NCBI GenBank assembly: GCA_951799425.1
Contig: OX637405.1
Location: 17,581,089-17,645,088, forward strand
Source: Ilex aquifolium
Lineage: Eukaryota > Streptophyta > Magnoliopsida > Aquifoliales > Aquifoliaceae
Length of the DNA: 64,000 nt
Direction of reading: 5' to 3'
Each line of letters starts with the position of its first letter. Within the stretch, counting starts at the first letter, position 1. The notes under the pieces are model-generated. The model made no database searches and had not been told where the DNA came from. It saw nothing but the letters and a program-made list of their open reading frames with translations. Shown here one piece after another: positions 11,085-23,967 of the stretch. Made by a program: the position numbers and the translations under genes.

Positions 11085-12280
11085 CTAAGTTGACCCAATC
11101 TTTAAGTACGTCAGAGAAAGGAAAGTTTCCATCTCAACCTAAACCTCCAAAAAGTCAGGGTCAAGCTAATTCTGTGACATCTGAAGCCTCGCCAAGTTAA
11201 GTACAAGCAATTACAACACTAAGAAGTGGTAAGGTAATTGATAAAACTATTAAACCCAAGATTCCAAAAAAAATCCGTAAGTCAATTCCTGTAAACGAAC
11301 CACTTGAACTCGAACCTTTAGTTAAAAAGCAAGAAGAAGTACAAAGTGAAAAAGATTCTCCATGTCCTATTCCTTTACCTTTTCCTCAAAGGGTCAAGAA
11401 ACTCTCATCTGAAAAAGATCAGTCTGATATTCTCGAATTATTTAAACAAGTAAAAATTAATATTCCTTTGTTGGATGCAATAAAACGAGTTCCTGTTTAT
11501 GCTAAATTTTTAAAAGATCTTTGCACCATAAAAAGAAGAACTAATGTACCAAAGAAAGCATTTTCAACTGAACAAGTTAATACTATAATACAGCATGATA
11601 CGCTTCTTAAGTACAAAGATCCAGGTAGTCCTACAGTCACATGCCTCATTGGAAATTTTCAAATTAAACGAGCCCTACTAGATCTTGGATCCAATTGTAA
11701 TTTAATGTCATATTCAATATACACACAATTAGGATTAAGTGAATTAAAACCTTCTAGTATTAAATTACAATTAGCAGACCGATCAGTAAAAACTCCACGA
11801 GGAGTTGTGGAAGATGTTATTGTCCAAGTTGATCAATTCTATTTTCCAGCAGATTTTATTGTTATAGACACAGAATCATGTTGTCAGGCATGTGCATCTG
11901 AATACATACCTCTAATTTTAGGTCGACCATTCCTAACTACATCAAATGCGTTAATTAATTGTAGGAATGGAGTCATGAAACTTTCATTCGGAAATATGAC
12001 TTTGGGATTAAATGTTTTTAAAAGTGCAAAACGGCCTAGAGAACAAGAAGAAGAAATACAATAAGTAAATTATGTGGAGACATTAACTCAAAGTTTTTTT
12101 GAAAAAAAATTTCTGGAAAAGAAATTATTTGCATTGGAATCAATACCTGATACTGAATCTGAAGTCAAATCTGAAAAAACATTCACAAAGAATCTTCAAT
12201 ATAAAGAATTGTTACCAAAACTTGTAGAATCTAATGTCAAAGTTTTTAAGCCAGGATTAAAACCTCTTCCAACCAATATA
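11085..12280 (+). pseudogene. gag end and protease of element C
   Basis: After the E1 duplication site the frame continues through a Ser/Pro/Gln-rich part and the IPLPFPQR-type gag end (about 11367-11400), then an aspartic protease. The active-site segment ALLDLGSNCNLM lies at about 11670-11706, followed by LGLSELKPSSIKLQLADRS and the LILGRPFLTTSNALINC flap/second motif (about 11914-11962). In this lineage the protease is joined to gag and cuts the polyprotein. Confidence 0.85.
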
Positions 12281-13910
12281 AAATATGTTTTTTCTTGGAG
12301 AAAATGAAATCAATCTAGTAATAATATCATCAAAATTATCTGAAATTCAGGAAAAAGAACTGATAAAAGTCTTGAAAAATCACCAAACTGTTATTGGATG
12401 GACAATAGCAGATATAAAAGGTATAAGTCCACTTCTATGTACTCATTGTATTTACTTAGAAGAAAATGCTAAACCATCTCGTCAAATGCAAAGAAGACTG
12501 AATTCATACTTAAAAGAAGTAGTTCGTGCAGAAGTACTTAAATTACTAGATGCTAAAATTATTTATTCTATATCTGATAGTAAATGGGTCAGTCCTACAC
12601 AAGTAGTTCCAAAGAAGTCTGGTGTTACTGTAATAAAAAATCAAGAAAATGAATTAATCCCAATGCGTACAGTCACAGGTTGGCGTGTATGTATTGATTA
12701 TCGAAAGCTAAATTCTCTCACCAGAAATGATCACTTTCCATTACCATTCCTAGATCAAGTACTTGAAAGAATAGCTGGTCATGCATATTATTGTTTTCTA
12801 GATGGATATTCTAGTTATAATCAGATTGAAATTGCAATAGATGATCAAGAAAAAATTACATTTACATGTCCATTTGGAACTTTTGCTTATAAAAGAATGT
12901 CTTTTGGGTTATGTAATGCTCCAGCTACTTTTCAGCGTTGCATGTTAAGTATATTCAGTGATATGGTAAAACGACACCTATAAATTTTTATGGACGACTT
13001 TTCAGTATATGGTGATTCATTTCACTTATATGTAGAAAATCTGGAAAAAGTATTAATTAGATGTAAAGAAACAAACTTTGTCTTAAATTGGAAAAAATGT
13101 CATTTCATGGTTACACAAGGTATTGTTTTAGCTCACATAGTCTCTGAAAAAGGAATTGAAGTTGATAAATCCAAAATTGACTTAATAGCTAATCTTCCTT
13201 CACCTAAAACTATAAAAGATGTTAGATCTTTTTTAGGTCACGCTGGTTTTTATAGAAGATTCATTAAAAATTTTAGTTCAATATCTAGACCAATATGTAA
13301 TCTTCTATGTCAGGATATAATATTTGAATGGAATAATGCATGTCAATTAGCATTTGATAAATTAAAAAACATGTTTATTTCTGCACCTATCATGCAACCT
13401 CCTGACTGGTCTTTACCTTTTGAATTAATGTGTGATGCAAGTGATTATGCAGTAGGAGCTGTATTAGGTCAAAGAAAAGATAAAAAATCATGTTATTTAC
13501 TATGCAAGCAAAACTCTAAATGATGCACAAATGAACTATTCAACCACAGAAAAAGAATTACTTGATGTTGTATTTGCATTAGATAAATTTCGATCATATT
13601 TGGTTGGATCGTCAATTGTTGTATTTACAGATCATGCAGCTTTAAAATATTTACTTACTAAAAAAGATGTGAAGCCACGTCTCCTGCGTTGGATTTTGTT
13701 ACTTCAAGAATTTGATCTTATAATTAAAGATAAGAAGGGAGTAGAAAATGTGATAGCAGATCACTTGTCAATGTTAAATTATAAGGAGGAACCAACTCTA
13801 ATTAGAGAAACCTTTCCAGATGAACAACTATTTGCAATAACCGAAGTACCATGGTATGCTGATATAGCCAATTATTTAGCTACTGGTACTATTCCTTCTA
13901 ATTATACCTA
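12281..13910 (+). pseudogene. Reverse transcriptase and RNase H of element C
   Basis: RT motifs in order: WVSPTQVVPKKSGVTV (about 12586), GWRVCIDYRKLNSLTRNDHFPLPF (about 12678), LDGYSSYNQI (about 12800), SFGLCNAPATFQRCM (about 12900) and the catalytic FMDDFSVYGDS (about 12987). The tether [15 protein letters not shown] follows at about 13233, and RNase H shows [19 protein letters not shown] (about 13420), [22 protein letters not shown] (about 13534) and [11 protein letters not shown]. The order and FMDDF box fit Athila. The copy has several breaks and is inactive. Confidence 0.9.
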
Positions 13911-15170
13911 GACTGATAAAAATAAGTTCCTAAGTGAGGTACGTAATTTTTTCTGGGAAGATCCTTATGTGTTTAAATACTGTAAAGATCAAATAATAAG
14001 ACGGTGTGTACCTAATCATGAAATTAGTCAGGTTATTCAGTTTTGTCACTCTGAAGCTTGCGGAGGTCATTTTGCTTCAAAGAAAACCGCTGCTAAAATT
14101 TTTGCAGTGTGGATTTTATTGGCCAACTCTTTTTAAAGATGTTCATATCTTTTGTTTAAATTGTGACAGATGTTAAAGAATGGGGAATATTTCAAAAAGA
14201 AATATTATGTCTTTAAACCCTATTTTAATTATTAAAATTTTTGATTGTTGGGGCATCGATTTTATGGGACCATTTCCCCCATCCTTTGGATATCTGTATA
14301 TTTTGGTTGCAGTTGACTATGTTTCTAAATGGGTAGAGACAATTTCATGTAGAAATAATGATCACAGAACAGTGATTAAGTTTTTAAAAGAAAATATTTT
14401 ATCCAGATTTGGGATTCCTCGAACAATCATCAGTGATGGTGGATTACATTTTTGTAATAAAGTTTTTGAAAACTTGATGAAAAAATATTTGATTTCTCAT
14501 AAAATATCCACTCCATATCATCCGCAGACAAGTGGACAAGCTGAATTAGCTAATAGAGAGATAAAATACATTTTAGAAAAAACAGTAAATCCAGATCGTA
14601 AAGATTGGTCTTTAAGATTAACGGATGCACAGTGGGCTTACCGTACTGCGTATAAGACTATTCTAGGAATGTCTCCTTATCGGTTAGTTAATGGTAAACC
14701 GTGTCATTTGCCTGTAGAATTAGAACATAAAGCATATTGGGCAATCAAAATGATGAAACTTGATATAAATGAAGCTGGAATATCACGTAAATTGCAAATA
14801 AATGAATTAGAAGAATTAAGAAATGAAGTCTATGAAAACGCAAAGATTGCTAAATCAAGAACAAAAGTTTTTCATGATAAAAATATCATGAGGAAATCTT
14901 TTGAACCATCTCAAAAAGTTCTACTTTACAATGCTAAACTTCATTTATTCCCTGGAAAATTAAGATCTAGATAGACAGGACCCTATATAGTTAAGCAAGT
15001 TTTTGACTATGGGGCAATTGAAATTGAAAATCCATTAACTGGAAATGTTTTCAAAGTAAACGGGCAAATGCTTAAACCTTATTATAATGGATTTACTCAA
15101 GATGTAACTTATGTGCAACTTTTTGATCCAGTCTATGTGTGTTAATTGTTATTTAATTATAAATAATATA
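13911..15170 (+). pseudogene. Integrase of element C
   Basis: An HHCC zinc region lies at about 14030-14175. The catalytic core starts near [30 protein letters not shown] (about 14250) and includes [12 protein letters not shown] (about 14410) and the [16 protein letters not shown] segment (about 14520). The GPYIVKQVFDYGAIEIENP C-terminal segment lies near 14980-15050. There is no chromodomain, as expected for Athila. Pol ends near 15145, about 90 bp before N1 inserted. Broken copy. Confidence 0.88.
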
Positions 15171-15233
15171 ACTAATTACTTGTAATTTGTTTGACTGATT
15201 AAATCTCCTGAGTGAAATCCAGATATCCTAATC

Positions 15234-17815
15234 TGTAACGCCCCAAAAACCACCCTGGAAGGCATTACCTTTTAAAACCATTCATACCATGGGAACAACT
15301 AATAAAATCCATAAATAACCGGGGATCCTTAATTTAATAAAATACGGGCAGAGTCTCCTTTGTTCGAGGAGCTCTACCCAAAACACAACCTGTGCAATTA
15401 TACTACATTGACCACACCGGGTCCATTTATCCATAAAATATTTACAACATTATCCAAAAGAATAAGCCCAAGTCATGGCTATTACATCTCAAAAATTAAT
15501 TAAAGTAGCGCAGCAGAATAAACAAAAGAAGCTAGACTACACAATATTCCAAAAGAATGTCCTAGTCTAGTACAAAAGGAAGGGAGGTCGCTCTATGCGT
15601 CCACCTCGGGATCCACACTCCCGTCAAGTGGAGTCTCCCAAGTAGCGGGATCCTCGACCCTTACGTCCTCCTCAAGCAGGTAATCTGAAAAATGTTAGCG
15701 GTAGGGGGTGAGCACGAAGCTCTGTAGAGAAATTCTCCCAAACCCATACAAGGTTTAGAAAAAAAAACATTTAAAACGGTCGGTCTCATTTTTAACATAA
15801 CATAGATACATAATTTGAATTAAAGCAGTGACATTTAAAAATGATCTCAAGTTTATGTAAAAACATTACTTAAATGAATAAACGAGCACCACATACAAAT
15901 AATAACCATCAATGGCCATAAACAATTCCCAACAATTCTTTCGGTAGGTGGCATACTTTGTGGTAACCTCCACCCCCTTTTAGGTCACCTTTGATTCTCA
16001 AGCATCCTTACCTGGAACCTCTTGAGAATGGATGAGCATCCTTATATGGAACCTCTCACCAATCACTACATTGTTTCCCAAACATCCTTACCGGGAACCT
16101 CTTGGGAAGGGGTGAGCATCCTTACAAGGAATCTCTCGCTCATGTGCATCACAAATAACCCAACCAAGCATACCATTCCAACATTTATCTCAATTTACAA
16201 GCATCTATCCAAAATCCTCAAAATATATCATGTAACCATTCCACAACCAACCAAGAAAAATACATGAGATCACAATAACATCATTTTTCTACCCAACACA
16301 AAGCACTAAGGTTTCGAAATTCATAATAAAGCAAGCATTTAAGAAGGAAATACATCACTCTCCCAAAAATTAGGGTTTTAAAACTAGAAAGAGATTTCAT
16401 GGGTATTAAACCCTAACTTTATTCAAAACATGTAATCTTTGCAAAAAGCCTAAGAGAGGTTGATTCCATAGCATATATATATCATTGATAGCCAAAACAT
16501 ATATATATATATACCCTAACCTCAATGTAAGTGAATGAGAGAAAACCTCTACCTTGAATCCTTAGCTTTGGTGTGAAGAACAAGAATATTTGATCTTGAA
16601 TCACCCTTGAATCTCTTGTTTTTTCCCTTCCTTTCTTCCTCTCTAATGCTCTCTAGGGTTCCAAGAGGTGTGGGGGTGTGAGGGGAGTGAAAGAAATGAG
16701 GGCAAATGAGATGAAAATGATTTTAAACATAGCAGCCCCAAAAACACTGTTCACAGGCTGTTTTGGGTTTCTCCAAATTTACAGTTTTGCCACTAAGAAT
16801 CTCCAATTTGATCCATATGACTACCCTAAGGTTTTTCGACGTTCCGGATTCATTTTTAATTTTATTTTAACCTAAAAACATTTATTTTTATGATTTATCT
16901 CAAAACCAAAGTCAACGTACACCCGAAACACTAAAGTTTCTATTTTTACCCATCCGAACCGGCTATTAATGAAGTTTTGCGATGTTTGTAAATAAAAGGT
17001 GATAAATGGTGCTTCTTAAAGCCTTTTATACTTATTTGAAGCCTAAAAGTACTCATTATTCTTATATTTTGATTTAGGATGCAAATGGAGACATTAAATG
17101 CAAAACGAAGCTAATTGGACTCTTTCGACATCGTTTCGTTATCTGAGCATAACTCTCTCATCCGAGCTCCGATTGAGATGATTCAAGATGATATGGAATT
17201 ATAAGAAAGAGCTCTAAAAATTTCATGTTTTGAGTTTTGAGATATATTGATTGCATCAAGGTCTAAATCGAGCTTGAAGTTGCAGCCAATGCACTGTTCA
17301 CGTGCACTGTTCAAGCTAAATGGACTGTTTTGACATCGCTTCGTTATCTGGACATAACTCTCTCATCCGAGCTCCGATTGAGATGATTCAAGATGCTATG
17401 GAATGCTAAGAAATATCTATACAACTTTCATGATTTGAGTTTTGAGAGATATTGACTGCATCACGGTCGAAATCGAGCTTGAATTTGCAGCCAGTGCACT
17501 GTTCACGTGCACTGTTCACAGCTGTTTCATCCCTTTTTCCATTTCCAATCCATTCCTAAGCCAACTAAATCCATCTAAAATCTCTCCAACACATATTTCT
17601 ACACCAAACCTATTTAATACAAGTTCTAGGACCTAAAATTTCATATTTTCACTTATTAAAACTAAATTTCAACTATTATTTCCACTAACATTTTAAATCT
17701 TTACTTTTCCAATCTATCAAATTCAAACACACATCACTACACATATCCACATTTTTACAACAAATATTTACTATATATCTATATACATATATAAAAGAAA
17801 ATGCGGGGTGTTATA
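15234..17815 (-). repeat. 3' LTR of N1
   Basis: Plus-strand ends TGTAACGCCCC and GCGGGGTGTTATA. It holds a degenerate tandem phrase around AGCATCCTTACCTGGAACCTCT (about 15995-16140) and two copies of a ~190-bp unit (about 17130-17319 and 17320-17515). Each unit pairs the shared TTTCATG block with CACGTG words (GTGCACTGTTCACGTGCACT). All are also present in the other LTR, so they predate this insertion. Confidence 0.92.
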
Positions 17816-18146
17816 ATCCACCCTCCTTAAAGAAAGTTTCGTCCTCGAAACTTACCTCAAGTAGCGAACAAATATGGATACTTCTCCCGCATTTCTTGCT
17901 CCGGTTCCCATGTAGCTTCCTCCACTCCATGATGTTGCCACAAAACCTTCACCAATCTAATAACTTTGTTGCGAAGCACTTTTTTCTTGGCGTCGAGAAT
18001 TTCTACCGGTTGCTCTTCGTAGGTTGTTCCGTCTTGAATTTCAATCTCCTCCAAGTTCACGACTGGAGTTGCATCCGAGTGACACCTTCTCAACATGGAC
18101 ACGTGGAACACGTCATGTACTCCGGATAGCTGGGCTGGTAGTTGTT
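17816..18146 (-). pseudogene. Chromodomain end of N1 pol, with polypurine tract
   Basis: Minus-strand product includes AQLSGVHDVFHVSMLRR (the integrase C-terminal GPY/F-adjacent motif), YEEQPVEILDAKKKVLRNK and VKVLWQHHGVEEATWEPEQEMREKYPYLF. The last is a classical chromodomain (VKVLW...EEATWE) that targets integration to marked histones. The polypurine tract AAGGAGGGTGGAT (minus) lies between the pol end and the LTR. Sequence upstream of AQLSG is replaced by the Athila-like segment. Confidence 0.9.
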
Positions 18147-18148
18147 CT

Positions 18149-20077
18149 TGATCCGAAATGTGTACACCCAAGTGCAGGCGGTCAAGCTGTAGTAATAATC
18201 CGGTTTGAGTCCGGAGTCGAATCCACAGGGAACTTTTGTTGATATTTCTGAGGTAAGCAGTGGTACAGACCTATTGATTGTAACCCTTCAGATTTGCTGT
18301 GAGATATGAGTTTTCCTGGATAGAATATAAGATTCTTTCCAAGAGGATTTTCTTAACAAAACAAGAGATAAGTGCTAATTAAGAAGAGTCACTCTTTAGT
18401 ACAAGGATCTGGACATGTAGTTAGTTATCCGGTTTGTCATAATTGTGCTTGATAACTCAATTAACTCCCGTGTCAACAGCAAGTTAATCGGAAGATAAAG
18501 ATGGATTGTGAGAATTAAGAACATGATTCCGATGTCTTTCTAGAAGTTTACAAGAATTGCCTGTGCCGAGACTTAACCCGTCTACAAACAAGCAAGTGTT
18601 TCTACAAGACATCCAATCATGATATTAATATTCCGTTCTTTAAATGAAGTAAAATAAGGGGGAGGATTGAAGGGTAGTCATGAGGATCTAGCCGGGGTAC
18701 TTGCCTTGAACTGATGAGTCTTTCTATGCAAGAGTCATCCGTGTCATAGAAAGAGCCCACAGTTATACAAAGTACCTTAGCTTTGCTAGATGCAATCAAT
18801 CATCCAATAACAAGAAGAAATAAACGTTAAGCATAAAAACAATGCACAAATATGATTCCCGGATAACTTATACATGTCCTTCTCCTCTTACTAAAGAGTG
18901 AATGAGAAACTACTCACTCTTCATGGCTTGGGTAAAGCTAGAAAAGTGAGTGATTCTCATCCCTCCAAGTAGAGAACTTAAAAGATAAAGTAACAAAAAA
19001 CACGGAGCCAATCTTTAACAAAGAATGGGTGAATCACGTTCCACCCTTCACAGCTTTGGTAAAGCTCTAGAAAAGTGGAAGAGTTTCACTCTTCTAAGAA
19101 AGAAAGAAGCTCAAGCAATGGAAGTGAAATGCATGAACAATAAAAGTAGAAGAAAGCTAGTCACATTTGGAGGGTGGCTTCCTCAACCAAGAATTGGAGG
19201 GTTGCTTCCTCAACCAAAAGATGAACTATCTCTCTTCTATGCATGTAAAATGAAAGCATAAGCATAAAACTACTTTTATAACAAGCAATAGATGTTGGAC
19301 TAAAGCCAAACTAATCTCTAAGATAAAGACTTCATACAAGGAAAGTAAGCTAAATCTACAATGTGAGTGGGAGTCTAAGCCTCCATCAACTTTTCTACTT
19401 GACTCCTTTAGCTCTCCAACAAGAGGAGTATTTATAGGCAAGAGGAGGAGACTAGAGGAGGTGAAGGAATAGTGTTTGCTGCCCAAGTCCAAGTGAAAAG
19501 CCAACCACTCTGCTGCCAGTCTGTGGAGAACGTTCAAACGTGAGTTGGCGTTCGAACGTTGTTTCTGTTTTTGCACTAAGGGCGTTCGAACGTTGACTGC
19601 CGTTCGAACGTTTCTTCTATTTTTGCACTAAGGGCGTTCGAACGCCAGATGTGTTCTGACCCTTTCACTCGAGTGGTCTATTGGTCTTCTGTGAAGTTCA
19701 GTTCCAACTCTATGCAGTAGTCTGGTCTTCAATCAACTCAAGTGCACGTTCAAACGTGAGTTGGCGTTCGAACGTGACACTCAAGTGCTTCAGAGCTTCA
19801 GTCTTCTTTCCTAACTGCAACACACCTTATCTTAGCAGTTGAGTCTGCTACAGTGTAATGTGGACGTTCGAACGTGAGTTGGCGTTCGAACGTTCTGGTT
19901 GTGCTCCAAGCTTCTCCAATTTTGGGCTCTAATGTGCTGGTGTTGCATCCAAGTGTGGTACTTGTTGTTCTTGGGTCCTTGTTCAGTTTAGGGCCTGAAA
20001 TGACATCACTTAAACTCCATCAAAGTACAATTAGTCTTAAAACGGCATAGTAATATGCTAATTTTAAGTGCTAATCA
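18149..20077 (-). repeat. LTR of the Athila-like fragment in N1
   Basis: 1929 bp, minus-strand ends TGATTAGCACTT and TTTCGGATCA. In LTR sense: GTTCGAACG words (about 19880-19527), the TATA box GCCTATAAATACTC (about 19448-19435), then a long transcribed part ending in the TGGATTCGACTCC...ACTTGGGTGTACA phrase common to this group. Recurrent link TTGGCGTTCGAACG appears several times. Confidence 0.83.
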
Positions 20078-21555
20078 CACTCCCCAACCTAAATATTGCT
20101 AGTCTCTAGTAATATAAAAAAGAGAAGAATCTACTCCTAATGCCATTTTCGTAGGTCATCCGGTTGCATTTAGCTTATGCAACAAGCCGTTGAACCACTA
20201 GGTTTACCCTAGCGGACGAGTGTTGTCTCGTGAGGGTTTCCAGGGAAGCTACCCACAAACTTCAGTCGAACAGATGTGCATAGGAGAGTGCTGATTAAAG
20301 TAAATTAGCATTATGGTCGTTGGGACACCAGATTCTCAATTTTGACTTATATCTCACACGTCCTTATTTCACAGGTATTCATTCTATGCAAAAATTATCA
20401 TTTGTTACATTGGTATTTGAAATTCTCAATGCAGTAGGAATGATTATTCAAGCAACAGGAATTGTTATATAACAAATACTCCCTTTTACCACCTTCCATG
20501 GATAGTTTCGATTTCACAAACCTCACGTAGTATACCCTCAGCAAAAGTTCACTCTGATTTTAGTGACTTGTTTCTCACAGATCATGTGATCAGAAGATGG
20601 CCAATCGAAAGATCACATGTACAATTAGAAAGGGAGCGCTAGTTTAAGGAAGCAATAAATCATTTTTGGCATAATCTCATGAAAGGATATTGACGCAATA
20701 AACAGTAATACCATTTACCATACCCAGTTTTGTTTGACGACATATGCATGCAACAGGCTTGAGATCAATTAGGGCTTTTCATATGTTGTAATGAGGCCAG
20801 AGGTCAGTGGCTAACGAAATGACGTCAAAGGTATTCAAGAGCTATCCTCTATTTATGTAGTGTAGCACACCTATTTCTAGCTTTTTAATATTTTTGCCCC
20901 GAGATTATGTCTTTCTTTCATTTTTTTTTTCTCATTTTTCTTCTTTCTTGGCATTGTCTTGCCTTTCTGCCTCTATTTTGTTTCAATTGTTCTAATCAAC
21001 TCTTCTTGGATTATAATCTCGAATGCTTCTTTTTCTTTTCCTTTTTTCTGTATCATATTACAAAGAGGATGTAAGAAAATTAGATAGCCAAGGTATGTCA
21101 AGTATGTTTTCCTGTGGATTGGTAATCGTATAGGTTTATCAAAGAAAAATCCATACATTGATGGCTCAAACATGGCTAACAAGGGATAAAATTTGTCAAA
21201 GAAAGGTCTAAGGCTCAATATTATATCAAAGATGGCCTAAGATCATTTCTTAAGCATGTGCACATGTATGTGTCGTATGCGATGGTTCCTTGTGGGATAT
21301 GTCAATAGATCACTTTTAAGTGCGTCAACCAAAGCAAGGTTAATGAGATCATTCAAAAATTGAGAGTGAAAAGAATTTACTTGAGTAAACATCGATTGTC
21401 TCTCGAAAGCATCGTTAGGTTCGAAACTCACCCTGGTGTTCTTTGTTATCTCCACTGTGTATTTCGGGTTTTCCAGGGGGTATTGGTTATATACCAATTC
21501 CATTTTCGAGTCAGATCTTCCTGTACCTTTAAAATAACAAATATCGATGCACATA
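20078..21555 (-). other. 3' noncoding part of the Athila-like fragment in N1
   Basis: No supported ORF. The part nearest the right junction (about 21226-21550) aligns with 54815-55150 in element G, which identifies the fragment. The middle part (about 19690-21226 including the LTR start) is absent in G. Confidence 0.6.
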
Positions 21556-23816
21556 TGTTCCTCCTGAGTCTGTGAGTAAACCAATATGTCATCAATAAAC
21601 ACAATGAAAAATTGATCGAGGTAAGGCCGGAAGACTCTGTGCATCAAATCCATGAAGGCTGCGGGGGTATTAGTCAATCCGAACGGCATCACTGTATACT
21701 CGAAATGACCATACCGGGTACGGAAAGCAGTCTTAGGAATATCCTCCTCCTTAATCCGCAACTGATGATACCCCGTGCGAAGATCAATCTTGGAGTAATA
21801 CTTCGAACCCTTCAACTGATTAAATAAGTCATTAATTCTCGGCAACGGATACTTATTCTTCATGGTAACCCGATTCAACCTCCGGTAATCCGTGCACAAC
21901 CGTAGAGTCTCATCCGTTTTCTTCACAAAGAGGACCGGGGCTCCCCAGGGTGAAGTGCTTAGACGGATAAACCCAATCGCCAACAAATGATCAAACTGCT
22001 TCCTTAGCTCCTTCAACTCCAAAGGTGCCATCCGATAGGGAGCAATGGATATGGGTTCGGTTCCCGGATAGAGATCGATCTTGAACTCAATTTCCCTATG
22101 TGGCGGTAATCCGAGTAATTCCTCGGGAAAAACATCTGAAAACTCTGATACAATTAACACCACATCCGTATGGAGTTTATCCCTGTCATCTCCCATCAAG
22201 CTAGCTAAGAAACTCAATTGACTTCCCGCTTTCGCTTTTAAGAATCTACTACCCGTAGTAGGAAATGGATGGAAAGAATCTCGGTTATTCACAAAACTAA
22301 AAACGACTCCTCCCGGCAACTGAAATGTAATCCGCTTACGGAAACAATCCACTACCGCCCGGAAAGCGGACAACAAGTTCATCCCAAAAATCACATCATA
22401 CCCCTTCATCTCTAAAGCAATCAAATCCACAATCAATTCGTGCTCCCCAATGTGAAGCACGCAACCCTTGCAGACTCGGCTAGTATCTAACCGTTTTCCC
22501 GTGGGCAAGCTAATGTTCATAACATGCTCTAGCTTCGCGAAACTCAATCCCAAATCAAGTGCATATGTCGTGCGTACAAATGAGTGTGTTGCACCGGGGT
22601 CAAATAATATTCGGGCCCACGAATTATAAATAAGGACGATACCTTCCACAACGGCATTGGCAATGTCCTCCTCCGGCTGAGTCAAAACAAATACTCGCCC
22701 TTGGTTGGCGCCGCCGGGGGCTTGAGCTTGTATCGGTCGCTGCGGTGCAGGCCTCGGTGATGGTGGTTGGGCTGCTGGTACCTGTCTGGCGGTCTGGATA
22801 GGCCCCTGAGGTGGAAAAACTGGGCAATGCATCCGAATATGTCCCACACCTCCGCATGCAAAGCAGGATCGTGGGGTAATACCGGCTCTAGTCTGAGTGT
22901 CTCCCTCTCCTCGGGCTGTCAAAAGTCGCTGTCCACCTGTCGGGTCTGGGCGATGGTATGGTGTCGGTCTCTGTGCCCCACTAGTGCTAGCACCCGTCCG
23001 GATCGGACCTCCTCTCGAGAAGCCCTGTCGTCGCTGGCTATCCTCTATGTCTCTCTCTACCAGTGCAGCTCTGTCCACTAAGTCCCCAAACTCACGGATT
23101 CTGAGAGCCACCAACTTCTCCCTAATGATCGGCCTCAGACCCTGCTCGAAGCGCTTGGCCCTGTCGGCCTCAGTAGCTATAAATCTCGTAGCATAACGGG
23201 AGAGCTCGTCGAACCGCCTCTCATACTCAGCTACGGTCATACTACCCTGTCGTAGTGCAAGAAAATCCACCTTCATTCGGTCTCTGACCGATTCAGGGAA
23301 GTACTTATCTTGGAAAAGTTGATCGAACTCTTCCCAAGTGAGTGTGTCGGTGTCCCTTCTCCTCTTTATGGCATCCCACCAATAGTCGGCCTCCCCCTCA
23401 AACAGATAGGTCGCCAAACCAACTCTCAACTCCTCGACAACTCCCATGCCGTCACAAATCTTCTTCACTCGGCGGATCCATCTATCCGCCTCCAAAGGAT
23501 TGGAGCTCCCTTGGAAGTTAAGTGGTCGTTGTCTTAAGAATTCCCGAAGAGCTATCATCCTTCAGTCTCCGTTCCCATTGCCAGGTACTTGAGCGAGAGG
23601 ATGAGCTCCACCATTGTGGTTGTTGTTACCATTTTGGTTTTGTACCAAAGTGGTGAGTTCCCTCAAGCATTGGTAAATGCCTTGCATGGCATCTAGAGGT
23701 GGTGGTGGTGGTGGTGGATTCGCTTGACCTCCACGGCCACGCCCACGTCCACATCCCCGTCCTTGTTCGCCGTTCATCCTGCACATCAATTCACAACTTA
23801 GTTCATGGATGTACAA
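21556..23816 (-). pseudogene. gag, protease and RT of N1
   Basis: Mostly one long minus-strand frame. Gag N-terminal part has a Gly/Arg-rich and a proline run (about 23770-23690). The gag core [14 protein letters not shown] through [20 protein letters not shown] lies near 23490-23260, and a zinc knuckle [14 protein letters not shown] near 22870-22830. Protease shows [12 protein letters not shown] (near 22610-22575). RT shows [33 protein letters not shown] (near 21910-21840), [23 protein letters not shown] and the catalytic [11 protein letters not shown] (near 21605-21570). This is the Tekay/Del gag-pol order. It is nearly intact with about one break, but pol stops at the foreign segment, so the enzyme set is incomplete. 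Confidence 0.92.
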
Positions 23817-23951
23817 GACATCCTAAATATTAGGTTAAGCTAAGGCATAGAACGTGTATAAAATTTCACTCAAGGATTTGATTCACCCTAATCCTAAAGC
23901 TCTAGAGGTGATTCCATAACCTACAGCTCCCATGTAAGACCTAAAGCCTAA

Positions 23952-23963
23952 GCTCTGATACCA
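23952..23963 (-). promoter_or_regulatory. Primer binding site of N1 (initiator Met tRNA)
   Basis: The minus strand reads TGGTATCAGAGC four bases from the 5' LTR end. This matches the 3' end of plant initiator-Met tRNA, the usual primer of chromoviruses and many plant LTR elements. Confidence 0.95.
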
Positions 23964-23967
23964 ACTT

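Larger units (their letters stand above)
18147..21555 (-). mobile_element. Athila-like 3' fragment lying within N1 pol
   Basis: Homologous to the LTR end of element G (53293 onward). On the minus strand it reads: 3' noncoding DNA (21555-20095), a polypurine tract ATTTAGGTTGGGGAGTG (20094-20078), then a complete LTR (20077-18149). The left junction falls in the N1 integrase end and the right junction falls just after the RT motif [15 protein letters not shown]. No target duplication is visible, and the RNase H-integrase part of N1 is absent. An insertion followed by deletion is more likely than a simple insertion. Confidence 0.8.

Noticed and set aside
21360-23537. Plus-strand frames opposite N1 gag-RT
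   Set aside because: Shadows of the long minus-strand frame; no recognisable motifs.
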